A stretch of 9,212 nucleotides of DNA from an uncultured Lachnospiraceae bacterium (GCA_902766415.1 CACXDR010000280.1:1-9212), one strand, 5' to 3'. Counted from the first letter of the stretch, positions 1 to 6,860 are shown. Numbers and translations: made by a program. Notes: generated from the sequence alone by a model not told the origin.

Positions 1-939
1 ACGCTGGGCGAGTACAAGGGCGTCGAGGTCAAGAAGGCGGACGATGTCGTCACCGAGGATGACATCAACGACGCGCTGAAGGCGGAGCAGAACAAGAACT
101 CCCGCCTCGTCACGGTCACCGACAGGGCGGCTGAGGACGGCGACACCGTCAAGATCGACTTCGACGGCAGCGTCGACGGCAAGAAGTTCGACGGCGGCAA
201 GGGCGAGAACTATCCGCTGGTCCTTGGCAGCGGCAACTTCATCGCGGGCTTCGAGGAGCAGATCGTCGGCCATAACACGGGCGACCAGTTCACCGTCGAC
301 GTGACCTTCCCGGCGGATTACCACGCGAAGGACCTTGCCGGAAAGCCGGCTGTCTTCGAGTGCACGCTGCACGAGATCCAGAAGAGAGAGCTTCCGGAGC
401 TGAACGACGAGTTCGCGAGCGAGGTCTCCGACTTCGAGACGCTTGCCGAGTACAAGGCTGACCTGCACCTGAAGCTCCAGGAGAACAAGGCGAAGGCAGC
501 GGCAAGCCAGAACGAGAACCTGGTCGTCGGCAAGGTCTGCGAGAACGCGTCTGTCGAGCTTCCGGCTCCGATGGTCGACCTGCAGGTCGAGCAGATGATC
601 GACGATTATTCAAGAAGAATGCAGTCCCAGGGCCTGCCGCTTGAGCAGTACATGGAGTACACCGGCATGACCATGGACAAGCTGAAGGAGCAGTTCCGCC
701 CGCAGGCTGAGACGAACCTCAAGTCCCGCCTGGTCCTCGAGGAGGTCGTAAAGCAGGAGAACCTTGAGGCTGACCCGGAGAAGGTCGAGGCTGAGATCAG
801 GAAGATGGCTGACGCCTACAAGATCGAGGCTGACAAGCTGAAGGAATACCTCGGTGAGAACGGCCGTAAGGAGATCGAGGACGACGTCAAGGTCCAGGCG
901 GCGGTCGACTTCCTTGTCTCCAACGCGAAGCTTGTCTGA
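1..939 (+). CDS. tig: Trigger factor (peptidyl-prolyl isomerase/chaperone), 5'-truncated by window edge
   Basis: Ribosome-associated chaperone that receives nascent chains at the peptide exit tunnel and has FKBP-type prolyl isomerase activity. The frame is open from base 1 and gives 312 residues before TGA. Fragment residues 1-45 match the linker before the isomerase domain. Residues about 47-130 are the FKBP domain, with the family pattern GDTVKIDFDGSVDGKKFDGG, then LGSGNFIAGFEEQ and VTFPADYH. After ELPELNDEFA the rest is the charged, helical C-terminal chaperone domain, ending NAKLV. By family comparison about 110-115 residues are missing upstream, including the ribosome-binding domain with its signature loop, so ribosome docking cannot be checked here. 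The gene lies 37 bp upstream of clpP, as in many bacteria, which suggests co-transcription. The apparent GTG start at 301 is internal and not a real start. Confidence 0.97.
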   Translation, partial: TLGEYKGVEVKKADDVVTEDDINDALKAEQNKNSRLVTVTDRAAEDGDTVKIDFDGSVDGKKFDGGKGENYPLVLGSGNFIAGFEEQIVGHNTGDQFTVDVTFPADYHAKDLAGKPAVFECTLHEIQKRELPELNDEFASEVSDFETLAEYKADLHLKLQENKAKAAASQNENLVVGKVCENASVELPAPMVDLQVEQMIDDYSRRMQSQGLPLEQYMEYTGMTMDKLKEQFRPQAETNLKSRLVLEEVVKQENLEADPEKVEAEIRKMADAYKIEADKLKEYLGENGRKEIEDDVKVQAAVDFLVSNAKLV

Positions 940-976
940 CCGGTAACGGCCGGACATTGACAGGAGTGATTAAAAT

Positions 977-1558
977 ATGAGTCTGATCCCATATGTCGTT
1001 GAGGAAAGCGGGCGCGGCGAGAGAAGCTATGATATCTTCTCGCGGCTCCTGAAGGACAGGATCATTTTCCTCGACGAGGATGTGAACGATGTCAGCGCCG
1101 GCCTCGTGGTCGCGCAGCTTCTGTTCCTTGAGTCGGAGGATCCGACGAAGGACATCAACCTTTATATCAACAGTCCGGGCGGCAGCGTGACTGCGGGCAT
1201 GGCGATCTACGACACCATGCAGTACGTGAAGTGCGACGTCGCCACGATCTGCATCGGCATGGCGGCGAGCATGGGCGCGTTCCTGCTCTCCGGCGGCACG
1301 AAGGGCAAGCGCTACGCGCTCCCGAACGCCGAGATCATGATCCACCAGCCGTCAGGCGGCGCGCAGGGACAGGCGACGGAGATCAGCATCGTCGCGGAGC
1401 AGATCCTGAAGACCAGGCGCAAGCTGAACACGATCCTGGCCGCCAACACCGGACAGCCCCTCGAGGTCATCGAGCGCGACACCGAGCGCGACAACTACAT
1501 GACCGCCGAGGAGGCGAAAGCGTACGGCCTGATCGACGAGGTCATCGCGCACCACTGA
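977..1558 (+). CDS. clpP: ATP-dependent Clp protease proteolytic subunit ClpP
   Basis: Cytosolic serine peptidase that forms a 14-subunit barrel and degrades proteins threaded in by ClpX or another Clp ATPase. The protein is 193 residues, normal for the family. The catalytic triad is visible as Ser98 ([11 protein letters not shown]), His123 (MIHQPSGG) and Asp172 ([10 protein letters not shown]). The [17 protein letters not shown] segment around residues 65-81 forms the oxyanion/substrate strand region. The N-terminus [25 protein letters not shown] is typical, with a short segment that the family often trims by self-processing. The ATG is supported by an AGGAG Shine-Dalgarno at 962-966, 10 nt upstream. 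clpX follows after 22 bp, so ClpP should be made together with its unfoldase. No promoter or hairpin terminator is evident between tig and clpP. Confidence 0.99.
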   Translation: MSLIPYVVEESGRGERSYDIFSRLLKDRIIFLDEDVNDVSAGLVVAQLLFLESEDPTKDINLYINSPGGSVTAGMAIYDTMQYVKCDVATICIGMAASMGAFLLSGGTKGKRYALPNAEIMIHQPSGGAQGQATEISIVAEQILKTRRKLNTILAANTGQPLEVIERDTERDNYMTAEEAKAYGLIDEVIAHH

Positions 1559-1580
1559 GAAAGGACAGCTGACAGGAAAC

Positions 1581-2864
1581 ATGCCAGGTAAGAACGAAGA
1601 AAAGATCCGCTGCTCATTCTGCGGAAAGCCCCAGGAGATGGTCAGGAAGCTCCTGTCCGGTCCGAACGGCGTATTCATCTGCGATGAGTGCGTGGATCTC
1701 TGCGCCCAGATCCTTGATGAGGAGGAGACCGACGACAAGCAGGCGGACCTCTCCGGCATCAACCTCTTAAAGCCGAAGGAGCTGAAGAAGTTCCTTGACG
1801 AGTACGTGATCGGCCAGGAGGAGGCGAAGAAGGTGCTTTCCGTTGCGGTGTACAACCACTATAAGCGGATCACCTCAAAGCAGGGCTCGGACGTCGAGAT
1901 CCAGAAAAGCAACATCCTGATGCTCGGGCCTACGGGCTCCGGCAAAACGTACCTCGCGCAGACGCTGGCGCGCATCCTGAACGTCCCGTTCGCGATCGCC
2001 GACGCCACCACGCTGACGGAGGCGGGCTATGTCGGCGAGGATGTCGAGAATATCCTCTTAAAGCTGATCCAGGCCGCGGACGATGACGTGAAGCGCGCGG
2101 AGTACGGCATCATCTATATCGACGAGATCGACAAGATCACCAAGAAGTCCGAGAACGTCTCCATCACCAGGGACGTTTCCGGCGAGGGCGTCCAGCAGGC
2201 GCTGCTGAAGATCCTTGAGGGGACCAACGCGAGCGTCCCGCCGCAGGGCGGGAGGAAGCACCCCCACCAGGAGCTGATCCAGATCAACACGACCAACATC
2301 CTGTTTATCTGCGGAGGCGCGTTCGACGGTCTTGAGAAGATCGTCGAGAAGCGGCTGGGGAGCGGGGGCATCGGCTTCAACTCCCAGGTCATCGAGAAGC
2401 AGTCGCGCGAGATCGACGAGCTCTTCCGCCAGGTCATGCCGCAGGACCTTACGAAGTTCGGGCTGATCCCCGAGTTCGTGGGCCGTGTCCCGGTCGTGGT
2501 CTCCCTGGACCTTCTGGACGAGGCGGCGCTGGTAAGGATCCTTTCCGAGCCGAAGAACGCCCTTGTGAAGCAGTACCAGAGGCTGTTCGAGATGGACGGC
2601 GTGAAGCTTGAGTTTACGGAGGACGCCCTGACCGCGGTCGCGCACCTCGCGCTCGAGCGTAAGACCGGCGCGAGAGGACTCCGCTCCATCATGGAGGAGC
2701 TCCTCATGGATATCATGTTCGAGGTGCCGTCGGATTCCACGATCGGGATCTGCACGGTCACGAAGGACATGGTCCTCAAAAAGGGGAAGCCGGAGATCGT
2801 CTACCGCGACGCACAGGTACCGATGAAAAGAAGAAACGCGCGTAATACCGGCGAAATTGCCTGA
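1581..2864 (+). CDS. clpX: ATP-dependent Clp protease ATP-binding subunit ClpX
   Basis: AAA+ unfoldase (hexamer) that recognises tagged or damaged proteins, unfolds them with ATP and translocates them into ClpP. The 427 residues match the usual length. An N-terminal zinc-binding domain has Cys11, Cys14, Cys34 and Cys37. Walker A is GPTGSGKT at 116-123, the pore-1 loop GYVGED at 149-154, Walker B with IIYIDEIDK at 177-185, the RKH pore loop at 225-227, the ClpP-docking IGF loop at 264-266, an arginine-finger context EFVGR at 298-302, and the sensor-2 GARG at 363-366. All are intact. The start is fixed by the zinc domain, but Shine-Dalgarno spacing is poor: AAGGA at 1561-1565 is 15 nt away and AGGA at 1574-1577 only 3 nt away. 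Translation may therefore partly depend on that of clpP upstream. The last 12 residues are basic, variable tail. Confidence 0.99.
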   Translation: MPGKNEEKIRCSFCGKPQEMVRKLLSGPNGVFICDECVDLCAQILDEEETDDKQADLSGINLLKPKELKKFLDEYVIGQEEAKKVLSVAVYNHYKRITSKQGSDVEIQKSNILMLGPTGSGKTYLAQTLARILNVPFAIADATTLTEAGYVGEDVENILLKLIQAADDDVKRAEYGIIYIDEIDKITKKSENVSITRDVSGEGVQQALLKILEGTNASVPPQGGRKHPHQELIQINTTNILFICGGAFDGLEKIVEKRLGSGGIGFNSQVIEKQSREIDELFRQVMPQDLTKFGLIPEFVGRVPVVVSLDLLDEAALVRILSEPKNALVKQYQRLFEMDGVKLEFTEDALTAVAHLALERKTGARGLRSIMEELLMDIMFEVPSDSTIGICTVTKDMVLKKGKPEIVYRDAQVPMKRRNARNTGEIA

Positions 2865-2905
2865 ACCTGATCCGGGCGGCGCGTAAAGGAAATTACGAAT
2901 ATCTG

Positions 2906-2930
2906 AAAGGCGGGCCGGTGCCCGCCTTTT
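2906..2930 (+). terminator. Rho-independent terminator between clpX and lon
   Basis: A 10-bp perfect stem (AAAGGCGGGC / GCCCGCCTTT) closes a 4-base CGGT loop and ends in a run of four T. It begins 42 bp after the clpX stop and ends 28 bp before the lon ATG. The stem is strong and GC-rich, but the T tract is short and shared with the stem, so partial read-through into lon is plausible. It should end most tig-clpP-clpX transcripts. The surrounding gap (2865-2957) shows no convincing -35/-10 pair for lon. Confidence 0.8.
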
Positions 2931-2957
2931 CATGTCTTAAGCAAAGAGGTTGTCTGA

Positions 2958-5327
2958 ATGAGCAGAAAACGCGTGATTCCGGTCGTTCCCATGCGCGGGA
3001 TGGTAGTCCTTCCCGGGCGTGTCGACCATTTTGATATCGGCAGGAGAAGGTCCATGGCTGCGGTCGAGGAGGCGATGCTCGTGAACGAGCAGGTGTTCCT
3101 CGTAACGCAGAGGAACCCGGAGGACCTGGACCCGGACGCGGACGCCCTGTTCGAATACGGCACGCTCGCCGGCATCCGCCAGCTTGCGCGCCTTCCGCAG
3201 GATATGGGACGCGTCATGGTCGAGGGTATTTCCCGCGCGCGGATCATCGCTCTCTATCCGGGCGAAAAGATGATGACTGCCGAGGTGGAGGAGGTTCCGC
3301 TTATCAAGGCGGACCCGGCCGCGCCGGCGTCCATTGCCATGCTCAGGATCGTGAGGGACCGCCTGAAGAAGTACGCGGAGGGGAACCGGCCGTTCGCGGA
3401 GAAGTTCCTGAACCCGCTCTTAAGGATCAGCGACGTGAACCGGCTGCTGGTCCGCGCGTCCGCGGATCTCACGTGGGAGTGGAGCATCGCCCAGAAGATC
3501 CTCGAGTGCGATACGACGGAGGAGCTGTACGCCGTCCTGACGGAGCAGCTGACGCGGGAGATCGAGGTCAGCGCGATCCGGCGGGAATTCCAGGCAAAGC
3601 TCCGCGAGAATATCGACAAGAACCAGAAGGAATACGTGCTGCGCGAGCAGATGAAGCTGATCGAGCAGGAGCTCGGCGGGGAATCGCCCTCCGCGGAAGC
3701 GGACGAGTACAGCGCGCGCTGTGAGAAGCTGGAAGCCTCCGAGGAGGTGAAGGCCAGGATCATGAAGGAGGTCGGAAGGCTCAAGTCCATGCCGGGCGGA
3801 GGGCAGGAGGCGAACGTCATCCGGACCTACATCGACACGCTCCTCGAGCTTCCGTGGGACCATGAGACGAAGGACAACCCGGACCTTGAGCGGGCCGAGG
3901 ACATCCTCGAGAAGGACCATTACGGCCTGGAAAAGGTGAAGGAGCGCGTGGTCGAGTACCTTGCGGTCCGCATGCTGAACCCGGGCAGCAAGAGTCCCAT
4001 CCTCTGCCTGGTCGGGCCGCCCGGAACGGGCAAGACCTCGATCGCGCGGAGCGTGGCGCGCGCGCTTGACAAGAAGTATGTGCGCATCAGCCTCGACGGC
4101 GTCAGGGACGAGGCGGAGATCCGCGGCCACAGGAAAACGTACGTCGGTGCCATGCCCGGGCGGATCGTCGACGCGCTCCGGCAGGCGGGAAGCGCGAACC
4201 CGCTCATGCTTCTCGACGAGGTGGACAAGGTCTCGCCGGAGTATCACGGGGCGACGGCATCAGCCCTCCTCGAGGTCCTTGACGGGGAGCAGAACGTAAA
4301 GTTCCGCGACCATTACGTCGAGCTGCCGATCGACCTTTCGAAGGTCCTCTTCATCGCGACGGCGAACACCATGGAGACCATCCCGGCGCCGCTGATCGAC
4401 CGCATGGAGATCATCGAGATCAACTCCTACACGGAGAACGAGAAGTTCCATATCGCGAAGGATTACCTTGTTAAAAAGCAGGCGGAGGCGAACGGCATAC
4501 CCGACGGCAGGGTGGAATTTACCGACGAAGCGATCCTTAAGATCATCCGGAGCTACACCCGGGAGGCCGGCGTGAGAAACTGCGAGCGGCGGATCGGGGA
4601 CGTGTACCGGAAATGCGCCCGCGAGATCCTGAAGGGGCGGAAGCGGAAGATCCGCATCACGGAGAAAAAGGTCAGGGAGCTCCTCGGCAAGGAGAAGGTG
4701 CGGCCCGAGGACCACGTGAGGCCGGACCAGGTGGGGATCGTACGCGGCCTTGCGTGGACCAGCGCGGGAGGCGCGACCCTCGAGATCGAGGTGAGCGTCA
4801 TGCCCGGGAAGGGTGTCCTGCAGCTGACGGGCCTTATGGGCGACGTCATGAAGGAATCCGCCCAGACCGCGCTTTCGTGCGTGCGCGCGGCTGCCGCGGA
4901 CTACGGCGTGACGCAGGACTTTTTTGAGAAGAACGACATCCATATCCATATCCCGGAGGGCGCGGTGCCGAAGGACGGGCCGAGCGCGGGCGTGACCATG
5001 GCGGTCGCCATGCTGTCCGCGGCGAGCGGGAGGAAGGTGCGCGGCAATCTTGCCATGACAGGCGAGATCACGCTCCGCGGGCGCATCCTGCCGATCGGCG
5101 GGCTGAAGGAAAAGACGCTTGCGGCGAAGGCGGCGGGGATCACGAAGATCCTGGTGCCGGAGGCGAACCGGCCGGATATCGCGGAGCTTTCCGCGGAGAT
5201 CACGGACGGGCTGAGCATCGTTTACATTGAGGAGTTCCGGGAGGCCGTGAAGCAGGCGTTCACCGCGCCGGCAAAGAAGCACGCCGGGGGAGCGGCCGGA
5301 GCAGAGGAAAAGGAAAAAACGGAATGA
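2958..5327 (+). CDS. lon: ATP-dependent endopeptidase Lon (LonA type)
   Basis: Cytosolic homo-oligomeric AAA+ serine protease that removes misfolded and short-lived regulatory proteins. The protein is 789 residues, normal for LonA. The N-terminal LON substrate-binding domain starts at RVIPVVPMRGMVVLPG and is followed by a coiled-coil-rich linker around 200-275. Walker A is GPPGTGKT at 353-360, Walker B LMLLDEVDK at 416-424 (Asp420, Glu421), sensor-1 Asn470, arginine finger Arg482 and sensor-2 Arg540. The C-terminal protease domain carries the Ser-Lys dyad, Ser676 (PKDGPSAGVT) and Lys719 (GGLKEKTLAA), 43 residues apart as in E. coli Lon. The domain order and soluble N-terminus separate it from membrane-bound LonB. 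The ATG has GAGG at 2946-2949, 8 nt upstream. The last 20 residues form an Ala/Gly/Lys/Glu-rich tail that overlaps the yihA start. Confidence 0.99.
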   Translation: MSRKRVIPVVPMRGMVVLPGRVDHFDIGRRRSMAAVEEAMLVNEQVFLVTQRNPEDLDPDADALFEYGTLAGIRQLARLPQDMGRVMVEGISRARIIALYPGEKMMTAEVEEVPLIKADPAAPASIAMLRIVRDRLKKYAEGNRPFAEKFLNPLLRISDVNRLLVRASADLTWEWSIAQKILECDTTEELYAVLTEQLTREIEVSAIRREFQAKLRENIDKNQKEYVLREQMKLIEQELGGESPSAEADEYSARCEKLEASEEVKARIMKEVGRLKSMPGGGQEANVIRTYIDTLLELPWDHETKDNPDLERAEDILEKDHYGLEKVKERVVEYLAVRMLNPGSKSPILCLVGPPGTGKTSIARSVARALDKKYVRISLDGVRDEAEIRGHRKTYVGAMPGRIVDALRQAGSANPLMLLDEVDKVSPEYHGATASALLEVLDGEQNVKFRDHYVELPIDLSKVLFIATANTMETIPAPLIDRMEIIEINSYTENEKFHIAKDYLVKKQAEANGIPDGRVEFTDEAILKIIRSYTREAGVRNCERRIGDVYRKCAREILKGRKRKIRITEKKVRELLGKEKVRPEDHVRPDQVGIVRGLAWTSAGGATLEIEVSVMPGKGVLQLTGLMGDVMKESAQTALSCVRAAAADYGVTQDFFEKNDIHIHIPEGAVPKDGPSAGVTMAVAMLSAASGRKVRGNLAMTGEITLRGRILPIGGLKEKTLAAKAAGITKILVPEANRPDIAELSAEITDGLSIVYIEEFREAVKQAFTAPAKKHAGGAAGAEEKEKTE

Positions 5328-6136
5328 CGAACGGACCGAAGACAATCAGGAAGAGCGTCCCGGGCGGAACGCGGACCGCGTCTCCCGCGGAAAAGGGGGA
5401 GATAAAGAAACGCGTCGCGGGCGCGTTCGGGCGGGACAAGGCGCTGGCTGAGGAAAAGAAGGCGGCGGCTGCCGCCCTGAAAAAGCAGCGCTCGAAAAAG
5501 ACCGTGCCGCCGGCGGTGCCGTCGCCCCTGTTCGATGAGAACGGGAACGTTACCGTGCGGGAGGCGGTGCTCGAGCTGGTCTGCGGCGTGACGAGCAAGG
5601 TGCCGGAGACCGCGCTGCCGGAGATCGCGTTCGCGGGAAAGTCGAACGTCGGGAAATCGAGCCTGCTGAACGCGCTCGTGAACCGGAAGGCCCTCGCCCG
5701 GACCTCGGCCCGTCCCGGGAAAACGCAGACCATCAATTTCTACCGTGTGAACGGCAGGGTCTACTTCGTGGACCTGCCGGGCTACGGCTACGCGAACGCG
5801 AGCGAGCGGGAGCGTGCCGCGTGGGGGGAAATGATCGAGCGGTACCTGAACACCTCGAAGCAGCTGAAGACCGTGTTCCTCCTGGTGGACATCCGCCACG
5901 AGCCGTCGGGCAATGACTGCATGATGTACGACTGGATCGCGTCGCGGGGGCTCAGGGCCGTGATCATCGCGACCAAGGCAGACAAGGTGAAGCGGAGCCA
6001 GATCGCCTCCCTGAAGAAAACGATCCGCGGGACGCTCGGCTGCCCGAAGGACACGCCGGTCATCCCGTTCTCCTCAGAAACAAAAGACGGCCGGGAAGAA
6101 GTCTTCTCGGCCATCCGGTCAGTAATTGAAGCATAG
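5324..6136 (+). CDS. yihA: Ribosome biogenesis GTP-binding protein YihA/YsxC (EngB) with basic N-terminal extension
   Basis: TrmE-Era-EngA-EngB-Septin family GTPase needed for late assembly of the 50S ribosomal subunit in bacteria that have it. The GTPase core starts near residue 77. G1 is GKSNVGKS at 105-112, the G2 region GKTQTINFY at 132-140, G3 DLPG at 150-153, G4 TKAD at 217-220 and G5 SSE at 250-252, all intact. Total length is 270 residues against about 195-200 for most relatives. The excess is residues 1-75, Lys/Arg/Ala-rich (17 basic against 5 acidic residues in the first 70) with a likely helix at 38-60. The ATG overlaps the lon stop as ATGA and has AAGGA at 5310-5314, 9 nt upstream, so translational coupling is likely. 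The only obvious internal start is a GTG just before VREAVLELV, without a good ribosome site, so I favour the long form. The pairing of lon with yihA/ysxC is conserved in Firmicutes. Confidence 0.96.
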   Translation: MTNGPKTIRKSVPGGTRTASPAEKGEIKKRVAGAFGRDKALAEEKKAAAAALKKQRSKKTVPPAVPSPLFDENGNVTVREAVLELVCGVTSKVPETALPEIAFAGKSNVGKSSLLNALVNRKALARTSARPGKTQTINFYRVNGRVYFVDLPGYGYANASERERAAWGEMIERYLNTSKQLKTVFLLVDIRHEPSGNDCMMYDWIASRGLRAVIIATKADKVKRSQIASLKKTIRGTLGCPKDTPVIPFSSETKDGREEVFSAIRSVIEA

Positions 6137-6146
6137 ACATGATTTC

Positions 6147-6171
6147 AGCCATGGGGACTGTCCCCATGGCT
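6147..6171. repeat. 25-bp palindrome, left copy of the inverted doublet
   Basis: Arms of 11 bases, AGCCATGGGGA and TCCCCATGGCT, flank the centre CTG. Only the central base breaks the symmetry. It begins 11 bp after the yihA stop. It can form a strong hairpin in DNA or RNA, but no T tract follows, so it is not a standard intrinsic terminator. The core is repeated in opposite orientation at 6215-6239. Confidence 0.9.
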
Positions 6172-6190
6172 CAACATTTGTTCGGATAAT

Positions 6191-6214
6191 CAACACAAAG
6201 GCGGGTTTTTGTTG
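6191..6214. repeat. Secondary hairpin inside the doublet spacer
   Basis: CAACACAAA (6191-6199) can pair with TTTTTGTTG (6206-6214) with one C/T mismatch around the loop GGCGGG. The right arm is shared with the larger inverted repeat, whose left partner is CAACA at 6172-6176. The spacer can thus fold either by itself or as part of the long stem. It is A/T-rich and modest in stability. I see no other feature in the 109-bp gap. Confidence 0.45.
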
Positions 6215-6239
6215 GACCATGGGGACAGTCCCCATGGTC
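6215..6239. repeat. 25-bp palindrome, right copy of the inverted doublet
   Basis: Arms GACCATGGGGA and TCCCCATGGTC surround the centre CAG, again symmetric except for the middle base. CAG here against CTG in the left copy shows the two are in opposite orientation. It ends 6 bp from the stop codon of the DUF4364 gene on the other strand. The core reads Met-Gly-Thr-Val-Pro-Met on either strand, a good sign for recognising spurious ORFs made from this repeat elsewhere in the genome. Confidence 0.9.
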
Positions 6240-6245
6240 GAAAAT

Positions 6246-6770
6246 TCATTCGCCGCCCATGAGCTTTTTCAGGACGTAGGAATAGACGTCCTGGCTCGTG
6301 TCGCGCCAGCGGGCGCACATGAGCTCGGCCTGCGCCTCGTCGGGGACGGAGAGGGAGAGGGAGATGAGCTTCACGCGCCCCTCGTTGATCTCGCAGCTGA
6401 CGATATAGTCCTGGTTCGTGGATTTATAGTAGTCAGCGGTCACGCCGACCTCGCTGCGGATGCGGAAGCGGTTCTCCTTCAGATACCCGTCGATATCGGC
6501 GAGGATCTCGGAGGAGACTTTTTTTCCGAAGAAGCCCCAGGCCTCCTCGCCCTCCGGGGTGATCGTGTAGCGGGTGGAGTTCCTGACGGAGTGGCAGCGG
6601 ATGAATTTCGATTCGATCAGCTCGGAGAGCGCCTGCTTTAAGGAAAAATAATTCGTGTACTCCCGGTCCAGGAAGAAGTGGGTGATGCGCTCCTCGGTCA
6701 GGGGGAAATTCACCCTGCGCAGCATATAAAGGACCATGAGCTTATATAAGGTCATCGGATCAGAAATCAT
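6246..6770 (-). CDS. DUF4364 family protein, putative winged-helix DNA-binding regulator
   Basis: A 174-residue protein that I recognise as DUF4364, a family common in clostridia with no established target. The start MISDPMTLYKLMVLYMLRRVNFPLTEERITHFFLD is the family signature. Residues about 8-75 look like a winged helix: helices at 8-18 and 25-34, a recognition-helix candidate YFSLKQALSELIESKFI at 41-57, and a wing at RNSTRYTITPEGEEA (63-77). The C-terminal part, about 84-174, has a helix (EILADIDGYLKEN), beta strands (RVKLISLSLSVP) and a final helix, possibly a sensing or dimerisation domain. There is no signal peptide or membrane segment. The ATG is supported by GGAGG at 6777-6781, 6 nt upstream. 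It is convergent with yihA and divergent from the DUF5717 gene, an arrangement typical of local regulators. Family assignment is firm; the regulatory role is inferred. Confidence 0.9.
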   Translation of the reverse strand: MISDPMTLYKLMVLYMLRRVNFPLTEERITHFFLDREYTNYFSLKQALSELIESKFIRCHSVRNSTRYTITPEGEEAWGFFGKKVSSEILADIDGYLKENRFRIRSEVGVTADYYKSTNQDYIVSCEINEGRVKLISLSLSVPDEAQAELMCARWRDTSQDVYSYVLKKLMGGE

Positions 6771-6780
6771 TGACTACCTC

Positions 6781-6799
6781 CGGACAGCGTTCTGTTCCG
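6781..6799. promoter_or_regulatory. Dyad at the predicted DUF4364 transcription start (possible operator)
   Basis: CGGACAG and CTGTTCCG form an inverted repeat around CGTT, with one bulged T. If the - strand promoter at 6802-6830 is right, this dyad spans roughly -4 to +15, where a bound protein would block initiation. One end touches the Shine-Dalgarno GGAGG, so an RNA-hairpin role is also conceivable, although the transcript may start within the first arm. An autoregulatory operator is an inference. Confidence 0.35.
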
Positions 6800-6801
6800 A
6801 C

Positions 6802-6830
6802 ATTATAACAAGCTTTTCGGCAAAGGGAAA
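6802..6830 (-). promoter_or_regulatory. Extended -10 promoter for the DUF4364 gene
   Basis: On the - strand a perfect TATAAT lies at 6807-6802, preceded by TGT, giving the extended -10 form TGnTATAAT. The -35 at 17-bp spacing (6830-6825, TTTCCC) matches only 3 of 6 bases, which the extended -10 can offset. The predicted start near 6795 gives a leader of about 25 nt. Confidence 0.65.
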
Positions 6831-6831
6831 G

Positions 6832-6860
6832 TTTTCATTCAACGGGAAGTGTGATAAAAT
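6832..6860 (+). promoter_or_regulatory. Extended -10 promoter for the DUF5717 gene
   Basis: TTTTCA (6832-6837, 4 of 6 to TTGACA), a 17-bp spacer, and TAAAAT (6855-6860, 5 of 6 to TATAAT) preceded by TGA, giving TGnTAAAAT. The predicted start near 6867 leaves a leader of about 27 nt before the ATG. Its -35 is one base from the -35 of the opposing promoter, so the two polymerase sites face away from a shared centre and may compete. Confidence 0.6.

Larger units (their letters stand above)
6147..6239. mobile_element. Candidate REPIN-like inverted repeat doublet in the yihA/DUF4364 convergent gap
   Basis: Two palindromes lie head to head. Arm 6149-6176 and the reverse complement of arm 6210-6237 agree at 26 of 28 positions, the only differences being CT against TC just inside the palindrome. 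The spacer of about 33 bases is A/T-richer than the genes. Paired, inverted, palindromic repeats about 90 bp long between genes are the hallmark of REP doublets (REPINs) moved by RAYT (Y1-type) transposases, and small palindromic miniature elements look similar. No transposase is present here, so mobility is inferred from structure alone. Alternatives are a bidirectional transcription stop for the two converging genes or a protein-binding site. Confidence 0.55.

Noticed and set aside
940..955. CCGG...CCGG inverted repeat after tig as a terminator
   Set aside because: Only 4 bp of stem and no T tract.
1..976. CIRCE or CtsR operators controlling the clp genes
   Set aside because: No TTAGCACTC-N9-GAGTGCTAA repeat and no tandem GGTCAAA heptads were seen here or in the other gaps. 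The true promoter of the tig unit is probably upstream of the window.
957..985. Perfect TTGACA just upstream of clpP
   Set aside because: It would be a -35 box, but no -10 lies 16-18 bp downstream, that interval falls inside clpP, and the hexamer overlaps the Shine-Dalgarno.
2058..2933. 291-codon open frame antisense to clpX
   Set aside because: Same composition artefact; it also starts inside the clpX terminator and has no domain.
4260..5345. 361-codon open frame antisense to lon
   Set aside because: Arg/Leu/His/Asp-rich translation with no recognisable domain, lying wholly opposite the well-conserved Lon protease domain. GC-rich codon bias on the coding strand removes stops from this frame.
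6089..6112. 10-bp hairpin near the 3' end of yihA as a terminator
   Set aside because: The stem is good (one G-T pair, loop AAGT), but it lies inside the coding region and no T run follows.
6126..6641. 171-codon + strand frame running from the yihA end through the palindromes into DUF4364 antisense
   Set aside because: It joins the last codons of yihA out of frame, the repeat, and the complement of a recognised gene. The repeat supplies its start-like and MGTVPM segments.
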